Shown here piece after piece: positions 17,654-25,724 of a stretch of DNA of 64,000 nucleotides. Position 1 is the stretch's first letter, and the number at the start of each line of letters is the position of its first letter. Source of the DNA: Curtanaerobium respiraculi (GTDB taxonomy: Bacteria > Actinomycetota > Coriobacteriia > Coriobacteriales > Eggerthellaceae); contig NZ_JANIPD030000023.1 of assembly GCF_024609215.1 (NCBI RefSeq), forward strand, positions 186,001 to 250,000, read 5' to 3'. The position numbers and the translations under genes are program-made. The notes beneath the pieces are model-generated. The model was not told the DNA's origin and searched no databases. It saw only the letters and a program-made list of their open reading frames with translations.

Positions 17654-18217
17654 ATGAGCGTTACCGGCAAGATCTACAGGCACAGAAAGAGGCTCGGGCT
17701 TACCCAGGCGGAGCTGGCCGAGAAGACGGGGCTGAGCGAATCGGCGATAAGGAGCTACGAGCTCGGCAACCGCATCCCGAAGCAACCCCACAGGGAGGCG
17801 ATAGCGAAGGCGCTCGGCATAAACCCGAAGACGCTCGACGACTTCTACGGCGAGGATGCCGACGCCACCATCCAGTGCCTCATGGACATGGAGGCCAACG
17901 ACCTGCTCCGTCCCGTGCTCATAGACGGCATCGCCTACCTGATGCCGATGCATGCCGACATGGAGACGGGCGTCCAGGAATGGGCTGAGAAGCAGCTCGA
18001 GTACGCCGCGCGAAGCCTCTCGGACGATGGCTACGCAGAGTGGAAGGACTCGTACAGGCAGGCTGGGACCCAGAAGAGGGCTAAGGCCAACGCTGTGAAC
18101 AGCCATTTCGACTTCGAGAAAGCGCGGGGAAAGCATATGGGGGAGGAACTCGCGAAGCTGCCTCTTGAAAGCGATCGCGAAAAGACGAGGACGATGCTGG
18201 AAGGCGGCGCCGGATAG
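17654..18217 (+). CDS. Xre-family transcriptional regulator
   Basis: A 187-residue protein with an N-terminal Cro/C1-type HTH at residues 5-60 (LTQAELAEKTGLSESAIRSY then LGNRIP), followed by a 125-residue tail of no known domain (IQCLMDMEANDLLRPVLIDG). The tail is mostly charged helix. AAGGGGTGG precedes ATG 17654. It probably binds the 13-bp-arm operator upstream and controls itself and the excisionase-like gene. Such pairs are common control modules of integrative elements. Confidence 0.75.
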   Translation: MSVTGKIYRHRKRLGLTQAELAEKTGLSESAIRSYELGNRIPKQPHREAIAKALGINPKTLDDFYGEDADATIQCLMDMEANDLLRPVLIDGIAYLMPMHADMETGVQEWAEKQLEYAARSLSDDGYAEWKDSYRQAGTQKRAKANAVNSHFDFEKARGKHMGEELAKLPLESDREKTRTMLEGGAG

Positions 18218-18260
18218 GGATGCGAGGCTGACGGGGCCTTCCTTGGTTATTACAATGCAG

Positions 18261-18274
18261 GTGGGATATCCCAC
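18261..18274. promoter_or_regulatory. Perfect palindrome in the promoter of the 18292 gene
   Basis: GTGGGATATCCCAC is a 14-bp perfect palindrome. It starts four bases after a possible -10 (TACAAT, 18251-18256) and ends 17 bases before the ATG, so a dimeric repressor here would block transcription start. Confidence 0.5.
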
Positions 18275-18291
18275 TAGATAAGGAACCTGCC

Positions 18292-18531
18292 ATGTCGCCC
18301 ACGAAGGAATACACTGCCCGACCGGACTCCAAGCGCCGCGTGACGCTGCGTGGGGCGAGCTACCCGTACTACCAGGTCAAGGAATACGAAAACGGCTGCA
18401 TCCTGCTCGAGCCGCGCGAGCTCTCGGCCCCCGACACCATCTCCGCCCGCACGCTCGCCGACATGGACCGCGCCGTCGCGAACTTCAGCGCCGGCAGGGC
18501 GTCCGGGCCAATCGACCTCTCCGCTTTCTAG
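18292..18531 (+). CDS. Small antitoxin-like protein of unknown family
   Basis: A 79-residue protein starting at ATG 18292 with AAGGAA. It reads as a beta-rich N-terminal half (RRVTLRGASYPYYQVKEYEN, then CILLEPREL) and a helical C-terminal half (ISARTLADMDRAVANF), ending GPIDLSAF. The layout, DNA-binding-like strands plus a partner-binding helix, resembles type II antitoxins, and the palindrome at its promoter suits autoregulation. No intact toxin follows: the next frame is the broken gene at 18544. The function is inference only. Confidence 0.5.
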   Translation: MSPTKEYTARPDSKRRVTLRGASYPYYQVKEYENGCILLEPRELSAPDTISARTLADMDRAVANFSAGRASGPIDLSAF

Positions 18532-18543
18532 AGGGCGGTGACG

Positions 18544-18843
18544 ATGGAGTTCGCCATACGGCTGGGCAGCGGCGTGCGCAACCTCTTCAAGTACTCGAGC
18601 CGCTACTCGGGCGCTGACCCCCGGTTCATCGAGGGCGACGTGTTCCGCACCATCCTCCCGCTCGACGACGACTACTCGTTCGATGCTCGCATCGGCGCCG
18701 ATGCGAGCGATAGGCAAGCGATAAAGTGGACGATGGGGATAGGTGGCTAGGTGACCGCCAGCGTGCGATTCTTGCGTATCTTCGGGAAAACGACGCGATT
18801 TCCACCGCGACAGCGGCCGAGATCCTGGGATTGAGCAGGACGC
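18544..18843 (+). pseudogene. C-terminal remnant of an AlbA_2/AAA_4 ATP-binding regulator
   Basis: Codons from 18544 give GSGVRNLFKYSSRYSGADP, then FIEGDVFRTILPLDD, the end of the C-terminal domain of divergent AAA (AlbA_2/RecG-like) regulators. After a frameshift near 18720 the reading resumes with DRQRAILAYLRENDAIST, then AAEILGLSRT, the winged helix that normally ends these proteins. The sequence is cut at about 18841, where homology to another broken gene on the opposite strand starts. The N-terminal two thirds are missing. Confidence 0.65.
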
Positions 18844-19061
18844 CGCCGCTTGCCCAGCTATCAGCCGAAACGGCGTACCACGCCCCGTTTGCGGGGAGGG
18901 CAACCGTTATCATCTGATTCCCGGTGTTCGCCACCGTTGCCGCCTGCGCCGTCGGCTGCCCATAGCCCGTCGTGGCGCTGCCGAAGTCGATGCTTTCTGG
19001 CGTGACGGATATCGCCCAGGTCTCCGGCTCGAAGACCATCGTCAGAGTCACATCGCCCGCC
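18841..19061 (-). pseudogene. Fragment of a secreted surface/adhesin protein
   Basis: The minus-strand reading contains ISVTPESIDFGSATTGYGQ, then TVANTGNQMITVALP, a beta-sandwich pattern (choice-of-anchor/Abfb-like 'DFGS..TVTNTG') repeated in large cell-surface proteins. It has no start or stop: one end abuts the AAA_4 remnant, the other the left end of repeat copy 2. It is about 73 codons long. Confidence 0.55.
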
Positions 19062-19175
19062 AGGCTGTCGAGAAACCCCTTCCATCCATTCAAGCACACA
19101 CATAATGTCTACCTGTTTCTTGAAACACTATATGCCGTATGAGCAGAAGTCTCAGAGGGGGTTTCTCGACAGCCT
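19062..19175 (+). repeat. MITE-like element, copy 2 of 3
   Basis: A 114-bp copy with terminal inverted repeats AGGCTGTCGAGAAAC and its exact complement at the right end. The internal CTTGAAACACTATATG and the right-hand GAGCAGAAGTCTCAGAGG match the other copies. It forms the outer boundary of the island, 129 bases downstream of the prfA stop on the plus-strand map. Confidence 0.8.
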
Positions 19176-19304
19176 CCCGTGGTCGCGTTTGAAAAATCAA
19201 CCTACGGTTTTCTCCGAGCGGCCCCGCCTAACCTCAATCCGCCGTATGCCGGGCAGGCGCACCCGGGTCCCCCTTCATGCGGGAAGGGGCGCGCGGACCC
19301 CCGC

Positions 19305-20378
<1,074 letters not shown>

Positions 20379-20498
20379 GTCTTCCTCCGTTACCTCGATC
20401 AGCGCCGCATGTCCGCACCCCGGCATCGGCCTCCAGCGCGCCGCCGGGGTGCGGCAATCCGGCAACGCACGGAAAAAGAGGCCGAAGCCCCTTCGAAC

Positions 20499-20536
20499 CG
20501 CAAGCCGCAACCCTGCGATCGGGATTGCGGCTTGCG
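20499..20536. terminator. 12-bp hairpin between trxA and prfA
   Basis: CGCAAGCCGCAA (20499-20510) and TTGCGGCTTGCG (20525-20536) are perfectly complementary with a 14-base loop, starting 14 bases beyond the trxA stop. No T run follows on the minus strand, so read-through into prfA is likely. Confidence 0.45.
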
Positions 20537-20550
20537 AAAATGCAGTTCAG

Positions 20551-20856
20551 TTAGAACAAGGAGAGAACGTTCGCCTTCGGCTGCGCGCCCAGGGTCTGAT
20601 TCTTGACCTCGCCGTTTTCGAACACGATGAGCGTCGGAATGCTCATGATGCCGTAGCGACCGGCGATATCGGGACACTCGTCGACGTCGACGCTGTACAC
20701 GGCGGCTTCGCCGGCCTTCTCCTTGGCGATCTCGTCGATGACGGGGGCCATCATCTTGCAGGGGCCGCACCACGTCGCGAAGAAGTCCACCAGAACGGGG
20801 GTTTTGGCCTTCAGGACCTTCTCCTCGAATTCGGCGGAGGTGATTTTCTGGGTCAT
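20551..20856 (-). CDS. trxA: Thioredoxin
   Basis: A 101-residue thioredoxin that reduces protein disulfides in the cytoplasm. It has the strand-loop VLVDFFATWCGPCKMMAP with the canonical WCGPC site at about residues 28-32, and the cis-proline in MSIPTLIVFENGE. ATG 20856 (MTQKIT) follows AGGAG; an upstream in-frame start is not supported by the family. It ends after a slightly shortened last helix (KANVLSLF). Confidence 0.92.
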   Translation of the reverse strand: MTQKITSAEFEEKVLKAKTPVLVDFFATWCGPCKMMAPVIDEIAKEKAGEAAVYSVDVDECPDIAGRYGIMSIPTLIVFENGEVKNQTLGAQPKANVLSLF

Positions 20857-21357
20857 CGTTTTCTCCTGTCCTGCCCCTTTTGGGCAACCGGTTTCGTCCG
20901 CGTGCAACTATACCACGGCAGCCGGCAGTTCAGCGATCCTGCATAACCCCGACACGCAGCCGTTGCCTACCGCGTCCGCGCGTAACTTTTCATCTCAAGC
21001 GCAACACTAGCGGGGTGCGGTCATATTGGAAGCTACCACCGCGCCCGGAGGGTCTGGAGGTTTTCATCCATGACTTCTCGGGAAACTTCCTCGGTTTCGG
21101 GAGAGGCCGTGATGCGAGAGCCCGACGAGGGTGGGCGGCATTTCCCGTTTCCTCGGAATCGGCACCATGGTCGGCGCCGTGTGCGACACCGGGACGGGCG
21201 AGAGGATGCGTTCGGACGATCGGCGGCAAGTCCCCCTGCTGTCGCGATGGTCTGGCACGAGGGATCGGCCCGCGGAAAGCCGGCCGCCCCGGAAGCCTGG
21301 ACGTGCAGCGCATCGCGGATGATCGGAGGCCCGAAGGCGGCACGTGCCGCCCGAGTT
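20857..21357. other. 500-bp stretch without a recognisable gene
   Basis: It should hold the trxA promoter near its left end (TTTTGGGCAAC to ACTATACCACG region). Between about 21050 and 21350 several GC-rich frames stay open by chance, none with a known domain or ribosome site. It may contain remains of a lost gene. Confidence 0.35.
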
Positions 21358-21873
21358 TCAGGCTCGGTCGGAAGAAGGGCCCGCCGCAGCGTCCCGCCCG
21401 CCTCGCCCCGCGAGCTTCATGTAATCCCGCATGGGCTCGAAGCCCGCCTTGGCGTACAGCGGCCGCGCCATATCGGTGGTCTCCAGATATATCTTCCCCG
21501 CCCCGGCACCGCGAGCCTGCTCCACCAGCCAATCGACAAGCGTCCCCGCCACCCCGCGGCCGCGGGCGGCGGGCAGGGTGAACACATTCATCAGGTACGC
21601 ACAACATCCGGTGCGATTATCCGGCGATGGCATCTCGTCGTACAGGCAGATCGCACCGCATCCCGCGGCTTCGCCATCGAGCAGCGCAAGCCCGGCGACA
21701 TGGCTGCCATCGGCAAGATGCTTCTCGTAGTACGCGCGGTTCATATCGAGCAGGCCTGCGTCCACGGGCTTCCCATCGGGAAGGTCGAACACGCTGCGCA
21801 GCACGCGCTCGCGCCACTCCATGAGCAGATCGAGGTCGTGCGCCCCCAGCCGCCTGATCGTCACGTCGCTCAT
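21358..21873 (-). CDS. GNAT-family N-acetyltransferase
   Basis: A 171-residue protein with the GNAT fold: MSDVTIRRLGAHDLDLLMEW at the N-terminus, central strands AGLALLDGEAAGCGAI, acetyl-CoA motif A (LPAARGRGVAGTLVDWL, about residue 101) and motif B (YLETTDMARPLYAKAGFEP). Its ATG overlaps the stop of the adenylation gene by four bases (ATGA), so the two are translationally coupled and probably act on the same metabolite. The C-terminal tail (GRGGRDAAAGPSSDRA) is disordered. Substrate unknown. Confidence 0.82.
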   Translation of the reverse strand: MSDVTIRRLGAHDLDLLMEWRERVLRSVFDLPDGKPVDAGLLDMNRAYYEKHLADGSHVAGLALLDGEAAGCGAICLYDEMPSPDNRTGCCAYLMNVFTLPAARGRGVAGTLVDWLVEQARGAGAGKIYLETTDMARPLYAKAGFEPMRDYMKLAGRGGRDAAAGPSSDRA

Positions 21874-23339
21874 GCGGACCTTCTCTCCACACGGGGCAGC
21901 GCATCATCGTCTACCTTGCCGTTCGGCGTGAGGGGCATCTTCTGAAGCTCGACGAACCTCTCCGGAATCATATAAGGGGGAAGCCGCTTCGCCATCTCGG
22001 CGCGCAGGACCTCTTCGGTGACATCATCGCTGGCAACATAATAGGCGACCAGATAGGATGCGAGCCCGCGTTCGTCTTGATAGGAGCGGACCACACCGGC
22101 CTTCACCTCGTCGCATCCGCACAGCACGCTTTCCACGCCTTCGGTCTCCACGCGCCTGCCCCATACCATGACCTGCGTGTCCTTGCGGCGAAGGAATGCG
22201 ATGTCGCCGCTGGGCAGCTCATAGCCCATATCCCCGGAACGGTAGATGCGCGTTCCGTCGGGCGCCTCGGTGAAATACGCCGCCTGCCTGTCGGCGTTGC
22301 CGATGTAACCGCGGGACACGCCGCCGCCTGTGATGCAGATCTCGCCGGTCTCCCCTTGCGCGACCGGCTTCAAATCGTCATCCAGGATATGCACGCCCGC
22401 CCCCGAGACCGCATGCCCCACGGGATAGGTGCCATCCGCCAACTCCGCGCCGGGCAGGCAGCGGAAATATGTTGCGCACACCGTGGTTTCGCTAGGGCCG
22501 TACGTGTTGTAGACAGCCGCCTTCCCCACCAGGTTCGCAACATAGCTCGCACGGAGCACGTCTCCCCCGCTGATGAGAAGCCGCAGCGAAGATGGGATCT
22601 CCGGCAACTCGTTCATCTCCATGAGCAGGTAGGGGAACCCCGAGAGCATCGTCACGCCGTGCCCTTCGATGAACGACATGAGCGAGCCCAGATCGTCCTT
22701 CGTGGCCGCGGAGGGGATGGCAAGCGACGCGCCGTTGAGCAGCGAGGCCAACACCTCCTCCACGAATATGTCGAACGAGCACACGGAATGCTGCAGCATC
22801 ACATCGCCCGGGCCGTTATGGAATTCGCGATTGAAGGCGCACGCGTAGTGGCATACATTGCGCTGCTCGACGGCCACGCCCTTGGGCCGTCCCGTGGAGC
22901 CCGACGTGTAAAGCACGTACGCCAGGTCCTCGGGACGGGAACGGGCGGGTTCGGGCAGGGTACCGGACGGCCCCGTATTCGGATGCACCAGCGCCAGCGG
23001 CGCGATTCCGGCCAACCTGCCTGCGTATTCCGCCTGCGTGACGATGGCACCCGCCCCGCAGTCCCCCATCATGAACCGTATGCGGTCCTCGGGGAAATTC
23101 GGCTCCACGGGCACATAGGCAGCACCCGCTCGCAGAACCCCCATGATCGCCGCGATCTGCATGGCGCCGTGGTCCATGACCACGCCTACCCGCCCAGCGT
23201 CTGCGGGGATCAAACCTTGCACGGTCGCGGCCAGCGCATCCAGCTCGGCGAACGTGAGGGAGCGGATCTCGTCTTCAACCGCAACCGCATCCGCCCGCGC
23301 CGCAACCTGTTCCGAAAACAGCCCGTATATCGTCTCCAC
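21870..23339 (-). CDS. Stand-alone NRPS-type adenylation enzyme
   Basis: A 489-residue ANL-superfamily enzyme that activates a carboxylate as its adenylate. Core motifs: A3 LYTSGSTGRPKGV (143-155), A4 CSFDIFVEEVL with the amino-group-binding Asp at 190, A5 NTYGPSETT (278-286), A7/A8 YRSGDMGYELPSGD and GRRVETEGVE, and the A10 lysine in PLTPNGKVD near 475. The Asp after Phe in A4 points to an amino acid substrate. There is no carrier-protein or condensation domain, and none is encoded nearby. I chose GTG 23339 (AGAGGGG upstream) because the family begins here; the frame stays open to 23582 without homology. Confidence 0.8.
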   Translation of the reverse strand: METIYGLFSEQVAARADAVAVEDEIRSLTFAELDALAATVQGLIPADAGRVGVVMDHGAMQIAAIMGVLRAGAAYVPVEPNFPEDRIRFMMGDCGAGAIVTQAEYAGRLAGIAPLALVHPNTGPSGTLPEPARSRPEDLAYVLYTSGSTGRPKGVAVEQRNVCHYACAFNREFHNGPGDVMLQHSVCSFDIFVEEVLASLLNGASLAIPSAATKDDLGSLMSFIEGHGVTMLSGFPYLLMEMNELPEIPSSLRLLISGGDVLRASYVANLVGKAAVYNTYGPSETTVCATYFRCLPGAELADGTYPVGHAVSGAGVHILDDDLKPVAQGETGEICITGGGVSRGYIGNADRQAAYFTEAPDGTRIYRSGDMGYELPSGDIAFLRRKDTQVMVWGRRVETEGVESVLCGCDEVKAGVVRSYQDERGLASYLVAYYVASDDVTEEVLRAEMAKRLPPYMIPERFVELQKMPLTPNGKVDDDALPRVERRSA

Positions 23340-23558
23340 CCTGTCGGTTCCCCTCTCGCGGATCCCGGTCCGACCGCCTATCAGGGCCGAACGCACTCCG
23401 TGATGATAACGCTCGCATCGGCCCGCCGCGTTCGCGATGGCCTCGCGTTTCGCGGCCGTCATTTTTCCCGCAGACGGGGATGATGGCGGCAGGAGGCGAC
23501 TATGATCATCGATACCGGCGCGGCTCGCATCCGTATGCCATGCCCGCAAAGAGGCTGG

Positions 23559-23663
23559 AACCATGAGATCGCCGCCGAACACGCTACTTCAGGAGAGACC
23601 GCTGGTTAGGGCGGCGCTGCCGTCGGGGAACCATGGGGTCGCCCTCGAACACGTTACTTCAGG
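23559..23663. repeat. Imperfect 35-bp direct repeat at the tetR 3' end
   Basis: Bases 23559-23593 (AACCATGAGATCGCCGCCGA...) recur as 23629-23663 with about five differences, 70 bases apart. The second copy includes the last codons of the TetR gene, so a local duplication of its 3' end is likely. Confidence 0.6.
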
Positions 23664-24331
23664 GTCGATTCGATTCCGTTGAGCATCGAGCGGATGATGA
23701 GGGTGAAATACCGGTCGCTCATCTCGCCGGCGCCCTCCCCCCGGTCCTGCTCGGCAAGCGGGGCCATGAACGTGGACAGAAACTCGGAAAGGGCTTGCGA
23801 GCCGGCCGCATGCTCCCCGAGCTCGCGCACCGTCTGAGCGAGGTCCACTTTCTGGTTCCGCTCGTTTGCCGAACGGTGGTCGCGCGCCGCGATCGCGCCC
23901 AAGGCCGTGTTCATGATCATCGCATACGCATACGGGGTCAGATCGCCGAAGCCCGCTTCCCGGAGCTTGCCGACGCCACCTTCGGCTATCGGCACTAAGC
24001 TGAGGGGAAACCGGTTGACGAGCAGGAGATCGGCCACCCCGTTGTGGGCGAGCAGCGCCTTCCTCATGCTGAGGGAGACAGCGAGAAACCAATCCTTCCA
24101 AGGCAGTTTGCTATCGGGAACCTCCACCATGGAGCCCACGCGTTCGAGAACGGCCGTGCAAATCGCCTCCCGGTTCGGGAAGTAATGGTACACGACCGAC
24201 GGGGAAACGTCCAATTCCGCAGCGAGGTCGCGCATGCTCCACCCGTTGATCCCCTTGCAGCCCGTCAGGCGGAGCGCCCCTTCGGCGATCTTATCCTCGT
24301 TCAAACCGGCTCGATAGCCCGTCGATCTCAT
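23654..24331 (-). CDS. TetR-family transcriptional repressor
   Basis: A 225-residue regulator. The N-terminal HTH runs through MRDLAAELDVSPSVVYHYF (about residues 33-51), a standard TetR recognition helix, and the helical ligand-binding domain fills the rest (TLIIRSMLNGIES at the end). ATG 24331 (MRSTGY) has GGGGGA upstream; a GTG five codons earlier is possible. It is divergent from the MFS gene, and the 37-bp operator lies between them. The adenylation and GNAT genes lie downstream on its strand, so it may control all four. Confidence 0.88.
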   Translation of the reverse strand: MRSTGYRAGLNEDKIAEGALRLTGCKGINGWSMRDLAAELDVSPSVVYHYFPNREAICTAVLERVGSMVEVPDSKLPWKDWFLAVSLSMRKALLAHNGVADLLLVNRFPLSLVPIAEGGVGKLREAGFGDLTPYAYAMIMNTALGAIAARDHRSANERNQKVDLAQTVRELGEHAAGSQALSEFLSTFMAPLAEQDRGEGAGEMSDRYFTLIIRSMLNGIESTLK

Positions 24332-24408
24332 ATCGTCCCCCGCCACGCCTGCTCATCCGAATGCGGGACCAACATGGTCGATCCCCATTGACTTTCTAGA
24401 ACTATGCC

Positions 24409-24445
24409 CTACTTTATACTAGAACATAGTTCTAGTATAAAGTAG
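24409..24445. promoter_or_regulatory. Perfect TetR-type operator between tetR and MFS
   Basis: CTACTTTATACTAGAAC (24409-24425) is followed, after the spacer ATA, by its exact reverse complement (24429-24445). It ends five bases before the MFS start codon. TATACT elements in both arms could serve as -10 boxes. A related half site, TTCTAGAACTATG, lies at about 24394-24406. Confidence 0.85.
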
Positions 24446-24450
24446 CAACC

Positions 24451-25686
24451 ATGAACGAACCGGAACCCACTCCCGTCTCGCCCGCCCGGAAAAAGCAGCA
24501 GACGGGGATCCTGCTCGTCGTCGTGGTCCTCGCCTACATGGGCCAGATGATCCTCAATCCTGTCCTCGCGCCGCTTGCGCGGACCCTCGGCATGGAAGAA
24601 TGGCACGTTGGAGCCATCATCTCGATGTCGGCCCTCGTCGTCACGCTGCTCAGCCGTTTCTGGGGTACGTATTCCCAGAAAGTCGGGGCGAAACGCGTGC
24701 TCATGATATCGATGCTCGGCGGATTCGCCTCGCTGGGGGCATTCGCGCTCGTCGCGCATTTCGCCGACCGGGGGTTGATAGCCGGGTTCTGGCTCGTATT
24801 CGGGGCGATCGCCACGCGCGGCGTCCTCTACGGCGGCTCCATCTTGGGCGTCATGCCCGCAGCGCAGTCCTACGTCGTCCTCCAATCGGAATCGGAACAG
24901 GAGCGCGTCAAATCCGTGGGTGCGCTGGGGGCGATGAACGGCCTTTCGGGAATCCTCGGATCGCTCGCCGGGGGCGCGCTCTCCATGATCGGGGGGCTGA
25001 TGCTCCCGCTCGCCGTGATGCCGCTCATGATGCTCGTCGCGTTCGCCGTCGTCGCGTTGGCGTTCAAGCCGGTCCGCGGGGCCGGAACCGCCGAGAATCC
25101 TCGCAAGGTCCGTTACTTCGACCACCGCGTGCTGCCCTTCCTCCTCGTCGGGTTCGCGCTCTTCCTCCTCTTCTCATCACTTCAGACCGTCTTCGGGTTC
25201 ATGGTGCAGGATCGGCTCGCCCTCGACCCGGCGCAGACGGCCGGCCACACCGCTGCCCTGATGATCGTCATGTCCGTGGTCATGATCGCATTCCAGGCTG
25301 CGATCGCCCCCAAGCTGGGGCTTCCGGCGAGAAGGATGATCCTCGTCGGGTTCGCGCTCCTGGTGGCGAGCGCGGCGATCTTCCTCTTCGCCGGCGATCT
25401 GCCCTCCATCGTCGCCGCCACGGTCGCGATGGGTGCGGGGACCGGGTTCGCCATGCCGGGCTACAATGCCGCGCCGACGATGGAGGTCGATGCCGATGAG
25501 CAGGGCGGCCTCGCGGGCCTCATCATGGCCAACAACAGCCTGACCTACATCATCGCACCGATACTCTCAACCTTCCTGTACGGCCTTGATCCGCTCTCCC
25601 CCTTCGTGCTCAACCTCGCGCTGGCAGCGGCCGGCCTGATCCTGTGCATCGCCCACCCCCGACTGCGTTCCGGCTCGAGGCAGTAG
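24451..25686 (+). CDS. MFS transporter, probable drug/metabolite exporter
   Basis: A 411-residue major facilitator with twelve predicted membrane segments, starting LLVVVVLAYMGQMILNPVLA. The loop between segments 2 and 3 (GTYSQKVGAKRVLM) is a variant of the MFS signature DRxGRR. The stretch DADEQGGLAGLIMANNSLTY in the C-half resembles siderophore and multidrug exporters. The start is ATG 24451, five bases past the operator, so expression is probably repressed by the divergent TetR. The pairing with an adenylation enzyme suggests export of its product, but this is inference. Confidence 0.85.
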   Translation: MNEPEPTPVSPARKKQQTGILLVVVVLAYMGQMILNPVLAPLARTLGMEEWHVGAIISMSALVVTLLSRFWGTYSQKVGAKRVLMISMLGGFASLGAFALVAHFADRGLIAGFWLVFGAIATRGVLYGGSILGVMPAAQSYVVLQSESEQERVKSVGALGAMNGLSGILGSLAGGALSMIGGLMLPLAVMPLMMLVAFAVVALAFKPVRGAGTAENPRKVRYFDHRVLPFLLVGFALFLLFSSLQTVFGFMVQDRLALDPAQTAGHTAALMIVMSVVMIAFQAAIAPKLGLPARRMILVGFALLVASAAIFLFAGDLPSIVAATVAMGAGTGFAMPGYNAAPTMEVDADEQGGLAGLIMANNSLTYIIAPILSTFLYGLDPLSPFVLNLALAAAGLILCIAHPRLRSGSRQ

Positions 25687-25724
25687 ACGCTGCCGGAGCG
25701 CGATGCGGCGGCCCTCCGCGGCTG

